A stretch of 33,939 nt of DNA, from NCBI GenBank assembly GCA_964448005.1, contig CAYUUW010000014.1, forward strand, positions 1 to 33,939, given 5' to 3'. The stretch is from CAYUUW01 sp964448005 (lineage in GTDB: Bacteria; Patescibacteriota; Gracilibacteria; UM-FILTER-43-11). The translations under genes and the position numbers were made by a program. Shown piece by piece: positions 28,437 through 33,939 of the stretch; position 1 is the first letter of the stretch; every line of letters begins with the position of its first letter. Below the pieces are notes generated by a model. The model ran no database searches. It saw nothing but the letters and a program-made list of their open reading frames with translations, and had not been told where the DNA came from.

Positions 28437-29117
28437 ATGAGCGACATTTCCCTTCAGGAAATGGCCAAGAATGCGCTGCATTTCGGCCATGCTACTCACC
28501 GGTGGAATCCCAAAATGAAGTCGTACCTGTACGGCAGCCGTTACGGGATCCATATTTTCGATCTTGCCCAAACCGCCCACAAGCTGGTGGAGGCTCTCGA
28601 TTTCCTGGCCACTTCCGCTCGCCAGGGCAAGGAGATCCTTTTGGTGGGAACCAAGCAGCAGGCCCGCAGCCTTCTGCAGTCCATCCACCAGGAATCCCTG
28701 ATGCCCATTGTCACCGACAAATGGATTCCGGGCCTGCTGACCAACTTCAAGACCATCAAGCAGAGGATCGACCATTTCAAGTTCCTGAAGGAAAGCGATG
28801 CCAAAGGGGATTTCGCCAAATACACCAAAAAAGAGCAGCTGCAAATGCGAAAGGAGATCCAGCAGCTCTCTCTGTCCCTTTCGGGCGTGGAGAACATGAA
28901 GGGCAAGCCCGACGTGCTTTTCGTGGTGGATGTGGTGCGCGACCAGATCGCCGTGAAGGAGGCCCGCCGGCTCAAGATTCCCGTGGTGGCCATTGTCGAT
29001 TCCAATGCCGATCCGGATCTGGTGGATTATCCTATTCCCGCCAACGACGATGCGGTCAAATCCTTGGGCTACATTATGGGATTGGTGAAGGAGGCTCTGA
29101 CCGCCAAGACGCAGTAA
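28437..29117 (+). CDS. rpsB: 30S ribosomal protein S2
   Basis: A 226-residue protein of the small ribosomal subunit. Seen: GHATHRWNPKMKSYLYGSR, ILLVGTKQQARSL, WIPGLLTNFKTIKQRI, DVLFVVDVVRDQIAVKEARR and VAIVDSNADPDLVDYPIPAN, all typical of S2. AAGGA precedes ATG 28437. First gene of an operon with the Tic20-like gene and tsf; normal bacterial order except for the inserted membrane-protein gene. Confidence 0.97.
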   Translation: MSDISLQEMAKNALHFGHATHRWNPKMKSYLYGSRYGIHIFDLAQTAHKLVEALDFLATSARQGKEILLVGTKQQARSLLQSIHQESLMPIVTDKWIPGLLTNFKTIKQRIDHFKFLKESDAKGDFAKYTKKEQLQMRKEIQQLSLSLSGVENMKGKPDVLFVVDVVRDQIAVKEARRLKIPVVAIVDSNADPDLVDYPIPANDDAVKSLGYIMGLVKEALTAKTQ

Positions 29118-29132
29118 AGCCAACCTCATCCT

Positions 29133-29618
29133 ATGGAAAACGACCCAGCCGCTCTTCCTCAAGATCAGCCGTCGCCTGCCGTGCCCTCAGGGGATGCTTC
29201 CCTGCCGGAAGAGGAAATGACCACTCTCCACGAGCGCACGATCGCCACGTTGAGCTACATGGGATTCTTCGCCATCATTCCCTTCTACCTGCAGAAGGAC
29301 AGCAAATTCTGCCGCTTCCATGGCAAGCAGGGGATGCTCCTGGCCTTGATCTTCTTCATTGCCAAGCTCCTCACGGTCATCGATGTCTTCATGGACATCG
29401 TCCTGATCATTCAGGTTGGCATCTTCTTCTATATGGGCATGGCCGCCGTTTCCGGAAAATGGAAGAAGCTCCCCTTCGTCTATGATTGGGCCTGCAAGAT
29501 GGAGGAAGCCCTTTCCCTGAAGACCAAGGAGCAGGAAGAGGCCGAGCTGCGCCTGGACCCGATGCAGATCGATCCTGCGCAGATTGCCAAGGCCAGCCGG
29601 CCCCCCAAAGGCGCTTGA
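29133..29618 (+). CDS. Tic20/DUF4870-like membrane protein
   Basis: A 161-residue protein. Seen: an acidic, Pro-rich N-terminus, then ERTIATLSYMGFFAIIPFYL followed by QKDSKFCRFHGKQGMLLALI, and two further hydrophobic segments (AKLLTVIDVFMDIVLIIQV, IFFYMGMAAVSG). The D-S-x-F-x-x-F-H-x-K-Q-G pattern is typical of the Tic20/DUF4870 family, which is common in CPR genomes. Function unknown. It starts 15 bp after rpsB and precedes tsf, so it is co-transcribed with translation genes. Confidence 0.85.
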   Translation: MENDPAALPQDQPSPAVPSGDASLPEEEMTTLHERTIATLSYMGFFAIIPFYLQKDSKFCRFHGKQGMLLALIFFIAKLLTVIDVFMDIVLIIQVGIFFYMGMAAVSGKWKKLPFVYDWACKMEEALSLKTKEQEEAELRLDPMQIDPAQIAKASRPPKGA

Positions 29619-29671
29619 GCGGTTCCCCTTGATTTTTACCCTTCTCCCGAAACCACCTAATCCCCAAAGCC

Positions 29672-30439
29672 ATGAACATCACTGCTTCCCAAGTCAATTC
29701 TCTCCGCCTGCGCACGGGCGTTTCCATGATGGCCTGCAAAAAGGCCTTGGTGGAGGCTCAGGGCGACGAAGAGATGGCGATCGACATCCTGCGCAAGCAG
29801 GGCGCAGCCAAGGCAGCGGCCAAAGCGGATCGCGAAACCAAGGAGGGCATCATTCTTACCCGGGTGGAAGGCGATCGGGCGGTGATTGTTAAGCTCTCCT
29901 GCGAGACGGATTTTGTGGCCAAGAACGAGGAGTTTGTCGCCATTGCCAAATCGGCTGTGAATACAGCCCTTAAAAAAGGCATGGAATCTGCCAAGGAAGA
30001 GGCTGATCCTATGATCAAGGAGCTTTTCTCCAAGCTGGGCGAGAACATGTCGATCGAGATCGATATGATTGAGGGGGAGGGGGTAGGGGAGTATGTTCAC
30101 ACCAATGGAAGGGTGGGGGCTATTCTTCGCCTTTCCAGCAAAGATGGGGACAAGGCTCGCGATGTGGCGATGCACATCACCGCTATGAATCCTGTTGTCA
30201 TCCGCCCCGAACAGCTTCCGGAGGATCTGGTGATCAAGGAGCGGGAGATTTGGACCGAGCAGCTGAAGGCCGAAGGCAAGCCCGCCGAAATGATCGGAAA
30301 GATCATGATGGGCAAGGAGAAGAAGTTCCGCGAAGAGAGCGCCCTGATCAAGCAGACCTTTGTGAAGGATGGCGAAAAGACCATTGAGCAGTATTTGGAA
30401 AGCAACTCGGTGGAGAGCTTCACCCGAATGGCGGTTTAA
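29672..30439 (+). CDS. tsf: Elongation factor Ts
   Basis: A 255-residue nucleotide-exchange factor for EF-Tu. Seen: N-terminal UBA-like domain LRLRTGVSMMACKKALVEAQ with DEEMAIDILRKQG, the TDFVAKNEEF motif at the EF-Tu contact, and the dimerisation-domain region (MHITAMNPVVIRPEQLPEDL, LIKQTFVKDGEKTIEQYL). Last gene of the rpsB operon, followed by a terminator. The ribosome-binding site before ATG 29672 is weak. Confidence 0.96.
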   Translation: MNITASQVNSLRLRTGVSMMACKKALVEAQGDEEMAIDILRKQGAAKAAAKADRETKEGIILTRVEGDRAVIVKLSCETDFVAKNEEFVAIAKSAVNTALKKGMESAKEEADPMIKELFSKLGENMSIEIDMIEGEGVGEYVHTNGRVGAILRLSSKDGDKARDVAMHITAMNPVVIRPEQLPEDLVIKEREIWTEQLKAEGKPAEMIGKIMMGKEKKFREESALIKQTFVKDGEKTIEQYLESNSVESFTRMAV

Positions 30440-30451
30440 CTAAAAAAATCA

Positions 30452-30491
30452 AGCCCCTTGGTTCGCTTTGGCGGGCTGAGGGGTCTTTTTT
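30452..30491 (+). terminator. Terminator of the rpsB-tsf operon
   Basis: Stem with CCCCT/AGGGG and an inner GC-rich hairpin, followed by TCTTTTTT. Confidence 0.7.
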
Positions 30492-30605
30492 GATGTGAGT
30501 GAGGATTTCCTATAAGATCTGGTTATATGAGATACGGGTACTTCCTCCGCTCTGAAAACAAGTCATTTCTAAAGACGTAAAGGCCTATAGTTAAACTAAT
30601 GATTT

Positions 30606-31211
30606 ATGATAACAGATTTTCCAGAGGCTAAAAAAAAGATAAAACACACCTTAGATGAAATATTAAGAGCAAAAGTTAAGCAAAATGCTCCAATGTTATC
30701 GATGGTAAATCAAAGAATTATGCATGAAGGGGATAAGCTTGGAATAATAGACCAAAATGGAGAACACAAAATAAGTCCTATTAAGCTTGTACAAAGCGAA
30801 TTCTACATATCCAACGAAGAAGCAAAAGACATAAAAATGGAGGATGTAATCTCCAAGGTAATTTCAGCCGGTGAAGACATGGCCGGAAAAATAGAAAGAG
30901 ACATCCTCCAGACTATAGATAAATCAATAAAAGAAAGTGGCAACATAATTCCGGGGAATCCAGAGTTATCCGCAGAGGCGATTCTTGCAGCCCTGGAGAT
31001 GATGCCGATCGATTTCGAAGAAGATGATAGATCAAGGCCTATAAGACCATCCCTTGTGGCAGCACCAGCTGCCGTAGAAAAACTAATGCAAGCAGAAGCT
31101 TCATCCACCGAAGCAGAAAAGAAAGAATACCGAAAAAAAGAGGAAAAAATTCTTGATAAAAAATATACAGAGTATATTAAAGATATAGAATCAAGGATAA
31201 TCATGGACTAA
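30606..31211 (+). CDS. AT-rich gene of unknown function, first of the nuclease module
   Basis: A 201-residue protein, not recognised. Seen: N-terminal half with KMEDVISKVISAGEDMAGKI and IERDILQTIDKSIKESGNII, a central stretch PGNPELSAEAILAALEMMPI then DFEED, RSRPIRPSLVAAPAAVEKLM, and a charged coiled-coil tail (KKEYRKKEEKILDKKYTEYI). No membrane segment or catalytic motif. Strongly AT-rich codon use, unlike tsf and pnp on either side, suggesting acquisition together with the next gene, which begins 10 bp after its stop. No clear ribosome-binding site or promoter. Confidence 0.7.
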   Translation: MITDFPEAKKKIKHTLDEILRAKVKQNAPMLSMVNQRIMHEGDKLGIIDQNGEHKISPIKLVQSEFYISNEEAKDIKMEDVISKVISAGEDMAGKIERDILQTIDKSIKESGNIIPGNPELSAEAILAALEMMPIDFEEDDRSRPIRPSLVAAPAAVEKLMQAEASSTEAEKKEYRKKEEKILDKKYTEYIKDIESRIIMD

Positions 31212-31221
31212 GCCAGTAAAA

Positions 31222-32838
31222 ATGATTCAAGAAAGCAAAAACAATGACCCCTTCCTACAAAGAGCAATTGAATATTGGCTGGATTCAAGCAATGAACTCG
31301 GTTATCAATCACTTTTTTGTGAACTATTAAGTATCCAAGGATACACGGTCAAATATGCAATTAAGAGCACTACAATTGAACAAGGTAAAGACGTGGTGGC
31401 TATTGATTCCGAAAAAATCCCGCATGCCTTTCAGCTAAAAGGCGGAGATATAAATACGAAACGATGGAGAGATGAGGTTAAGCCAGAAATCGAAGCGATG
31501 ATAGACTGTCCTATAATTCATCCGGAAATCGATAAGGAAAAAGGACATGTTTCGTATTTAGTAACCAATGGGGAAATCAATGATGCTGTGAGGTTAGAAA
31601 TAGTTTCTCTGAACGAAAAAAAATGGAAAAGTTCTCCTTTAAAATATTGGACTCGAGGAGATTTGCTTAATGGATTTCAGCAAATGGCTGAAGGCATTCT
31701 GCCTAAGGACGCACAGAGTTACAAAAAACTAATAGATCTAATCTTTGCAGATGGAGAGGGTTTACCCGATATCAACAAAGTTAGTTCATTTTTGTATGAA
31801 ATACTAAACATTGATAACCCCAAGCAAAAAAAGGCACAAAGACAGAGAGATGTAGCGGCAGCCTTGCTTTATGCCAATATGATGGCGGGTCCTTATAGAA
31901 AAAAACAAAATCATTCATCAGCAGTCCAAATAATGATTGTGCTTCTCTCTTTGGTATTCCATCTTATAGACAAATACCAGCTTGAAGATAAGTACTGGAT
32001 AAAATCATATGGGATTATTTGGAATGACATATTAAAAACCGCAAAACTACTTGAGGCAGAAATTGATGATATTGGGTTTGATAAATCGCTTAACTCTCCA
32101 ATGGATACTGATCTAATACCATTTAGAAAATATGCAGCCATATCAATAATTTACCCCCTTAAACTGGCAGAATTGATTATAGATGACGAAAACTGGAAAA
32201 CCATCCTTAAACCTGAGACGGGCGAAAAATATAAAAAAACGATAACAATTTGGGGAGAGGCTTCCTTACTATCCCTAGTCTTTCTTGCCTTAACGCTAAG
32301 AAATAATTCTACTACCCAAAAAATTTCCACAAATTTCATTGAGAATGCCATAGATCAAATAATAATTAACAATGGTAGAAGATCTAAACATGCGACTGGT
32401 TTAATATCACCGTATTACGATCTTGATTTTATTGTTAAGCTAAATTTTGGACTCCTCGAAGATAAATTCGAAGAAAATTTTAGGTGCAGCTCGAGTTTAT
32501 TAAAATCACTTATAGAAATCGTAGCGCGATCAAATGGCAGGGAGTTTTTGTCTAAAAGATGGTCAGATATTTCATTTATACGCCTTGAGGAGTTTGTTTT
32601 AGAAAAGCCAGAAGATCTTTATTTATGGCGAACACAAAAAGGCGAAAATTTAAGCATTGTTCCAAAGAAAATAAAAAGCTGGAAAGAGCTAACAGAAGAG
32701 GCTGATTCCTTTAATGGTAATAATTTACCTACGACCATTAAGAGGTTTCCAGGATTCCTTCCATTTTTCCTTTCAGTATTTCCCCATCGTGCCAACTCAG
32801 AAACAATAGGGTTTCTTGATATAGCTGTAAGGAAATAA
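31222..32838 (+). CDS. Candidate PD-(D/E)XK nuclease-like protein with large helical domain
   Basis: A 538-residue protein. The N-terminal region fits a restriction-endonuclease-like (Mrr/type IV) core: E34 in LFCELLSIQGY, D57 in QGKDVVAID and the QxK motif Q71-K73 in HAFQLKGGD, followed by a later strand (VSYLVTNGEIN). The remaining 400 residues are mainly helical, with a hydrophobic stretch (AVQIMIVLLSLVFHLI), and have no recognised domain. AT-rich, same strand and 10 bp after the 201-residue gene. With the partner this looks like a two-gene defence or restriction module, an inference from the nuclease motif, base composition and island position. Confidence 0.68.
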   Translation: MIQESKNNDPFLQRAIEYWLDSSNELGYQSLFCELLSIQGYTVKYAIKSTTIEQGKDVVAIDSEKIPHAFQLKGGDINTKRWRDEVKPEIEAMIDCPIIHPEIDKEKGHVSYLVTNGEINDAVRLEIVSLNEKKWKSSPLKYWTRGDLLNGFQQMAEGILPKDAQSYKKLIDLIFADGEGLPDINKVSSFLYEILNIDNPKQKKAQRQRDVAAALLYANMMAGPYRKKQNHSSAVQIMIVLLSLVFHLIDKYQLEDKYWIKSYGIIWNDILKTAKLLEAEIDDIGFDKSLNSPMDTDLIPFRKYAAISIIYPLKLAELIIDDENWKTILKPETGEKYKKTITIWGEASLLSLVFLALTLRNNSTTQKISTNFIENAIDQIIINNGRRSKHATGLISPYYDLDFIVKLNFGLLEDKFEENFRCSSSLLKSLIEIVARSNGREFLSKRWSDISFIRLEEFVLEKPEDLYLWRTQKGENLSIVPKKIKSWKELTEEADSFNGNNLPTTIKRFPGFLPFFLSVFPHRANSETIGFLDIAVRK

Positions 32839-32927
32839 AGATTTTTTTGGCCTGGGTCACCTCTTAATCTACCTTTGCCCTCTTTAAGGTTGAAACATCA
32901 CATGCGCGCAAGCATTACACTATACTC

Positions 32928-32965
32928 AAAACCCCCACCCACCCTTTCGGGGTAGTGGGGGTTTT
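32928..32965. terminator. Bidirectional terminator between the nuclease module and pnp
   Basis: AAAACCCCCACCCACCCTTT...AGTGGGGGTTTT: a long stem with A/T tracts on both sides, serving pnp on the minus strand and possibly the module on the plus strand. Confidence 0.85.
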
Positions 32966-32986
32966 CGTTCTGAATCCTAACGTTGC

Positions 32987-33939
32987 TTACTTGGGCTGGG
33001 GAATACCCTTCATGCTCAGCTTGAAGCGGTTCTTCATCCTGTCGACCTCCAGCAGCTTCACGTTCACGATCTGCCCTTCCTTGATCACGCTGGAGACATC
33101 CTTCACGAACTCGCTCTTGATCTCCGAAACGTGCAGCATGCCTTCCTTGCCGGGCATGAACTCCACAATGGCTCCGAACTCCAGCACCTTGGTCACCTTG
33201 CTGTTCTCGTAGGTCTTTCCGATCTCCGGATCGGCCGTGATCAGCTTGATCCAGGTTTCGGCGCGTTCTCCGCTCGGTCCGTTCAGCGTGGTGATCACCA
33301 CGGTGCCGTCGTCGTCGATATCGATCGACTCCACGCCGGTTTCGGCGATGATCTTGTTGATCATCTCTCCGCCTGGGCCAATGATGTAGCGGATCTTCTC
33401 CGGATTCACCTTCATGGTCAGCAGGCGAGGGGCATAGGGCGAAAGCTCCGCTCGGGGCTTGGCGATCACCTTCATCATCTCGGCCATCACCTCCAGGCGG
33501 CCTTTCTTGGCTCGCTCCAGGGCTTCCACGAAAATATGGTCGGGCAGGCCCTTCAGCTTGATGTCCATCTGAATGGCCGTGATTCCCGTATCGGTCCCGG
33601 TCACCTTGAAGTCCATGTCCCCTCCGAAATCCTCCTCGTCCTGAAGGTCGGTGAGAATGACGTGCTTGGTGGAATCGGTCATCAGGCCCATGGCGATGCC
33701 TGCCACTGGCTTCTTGATCGGCACGCCTGCATCCATCAGGGCCAGCGTGGAGCCGCAGGTGGCGGCCATGGAGCTGGATCCGTTCGACGAAAGGATTTCG
33801 CTGACTGTGCGGATGGTGTAGGGGAACTCATCGCGCGAGGGGAGCATGGGGATGAGCGCCCGCTCGGCCAAGGCGCCGTGGCCGATTTCGCGGTTGCCGG
33901 TGCCCAGCCTGTTGCTGGCCTCGCCCACCGAGAACGGAG
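32987..33939 (-). CDS. pnp: Polynucleotide phosphorylase, C-terminal part
   Basis: 3'-5' exoribonuclease that degrades RNA phosphorolytically. About 317 residues visible; the frame runs out of the window (PFSVGEASNRLGTGNREIGH). Seen: GHGALAERAL, SNGSSSMAATCGSTLALMDA of the second RNase-PH domain, the KH domain (IRYIIGPGGEMINKI) and S1 domain (YENSKVTKVLEFGAIVEFMP, GKEGMLHVSEI). Ends SMKGIPQPK with TAA at 32989. All late PNPase domains are present. Confidence 0.95.
   Translation of the reverse strand, partial: PFSVGEASNRLGTGNREIGHGALAERALIPMLPSRDEFPYTIRTVSEILSSNGSSSMAATCGSTLALMDAGVPIKKPVAGIAMGLMTDSTKHVILTDLQDEEDFGGDMDFKVTGTDTGITAIQMDIKLKGLPDHIFVEALERAKKGRLEVMAEMMKVIAKPRAELSPYAPRLLTMKVNPEKIRYIIGPGGEMINKIIAETGVESIDIDDDGTVVITTLNGPSGERAETWIKLITADPEIGKTYENSKVTKVLEFGAIVEFMPGKEGMLHVSEIKSEFVKDVSSVIKEGQIVNVKLLEVDRMKNRFKLSMKGIPQPK

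Noticed and set aside
28250..29485. Plus-strand open frame of 411 codons overlapping rpsB
   Set aside because: Shifted frame over rpsB and the next gene; composition is not protein-like and rpsB is certain.
30494..30605. Promoter for the AT-rich nuclease module
   Set aside because: Several AT-rich hexamers exist but no pair with proper spacing could be supported.
30606..31211. Phage capsid-like (HK97) identity for the 201-residue protein
   Set aside because: A short PGNPELSAE-type stretch suggested it, but no other capsid feature or phage gene is nearby.

Overview
The window reads as a chromosomal segment of a Patescibacteria/CPR-type bacterium, possibly Peregrinibacteria-like. That placement is an inference from gene content: an IleRS under a T-box, an S23-type four-helix-bundle gene, a Tic20/DUF4870-like membrane protein between rpsB and tsf, an SLH-anchored surface hydrolase and many small lipoproteins. 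UGA acts as an ordinary stop, which argues against the UGA-glycine lineages. Most genes are GC-rich. Two stretches, 3205-3915 and 30606-32838, are clearly AT-rich and look acquired. No rRNA, tRNA or CRISPR array was seen.

Layout. (1) 1-5111, minus strand: an AbiEii-type toxin-antitoxin pair, a T-box leader, an AT-rich membrane/coiled-coil gene and ileS (C-terminus off the window). The IleRS carries an intact histidine-phosphatase (phosphoglycerate-mutase-like) domain inserted just before its catalytic-domain second half. The AT-rich gene lies between the T-box and ileS. (2) 5142-10444: a remnant of a phnA 3' end, a small membrane-protein unit, phnA and an LCP-family cell-wall ligase in one operon, a frameshifted lipoprotein gene, a complete IS481-like element with 15-bp target duplication, and a small membrane protein. 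(3) 10531-15196: a remnant 3' end of the surface-hydrolase gene, a lipoprotein of tandem repeats, a four-TM protein and the intact SLH hydrolase. (4) 15368-20185: dCMP deaminase and an NMP-kinase-like protein separated by an S23-type gene in repeats, then a glycan region (Kazal-like lipoprotein, two GT2 glycosyltransferases, Gmm-like NUDIX). (5) 20548-28101: single-gene units, often with a TTGACA promoter and an intrinsic terminator, encoding secreted, lipo- or membrane proteins around a TrmA/RlmD-family RNA methyltransferase. A 68-bp direct repeat brackets a gene with an in-frame amber codon. (6) 28298-30491: rpsB, a Tic20-like gene and tsf. (7) 30606-32838: an AT-rich two-gene module with a PD-(D/E)XK-like nuclease candidate. 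(8) 32987-33939: the C-terminal part of pnp on the minus strand.

The themes most worth following are the IleRS-phosphatase fusion and its split T-box, the repeated pattern in which a small gene unit lies between an intact gene and a second copy of that gene's last 15-35 codons, AT-rich repeat tracts that sit directly against start codons, and the AT-rich nuclease module.
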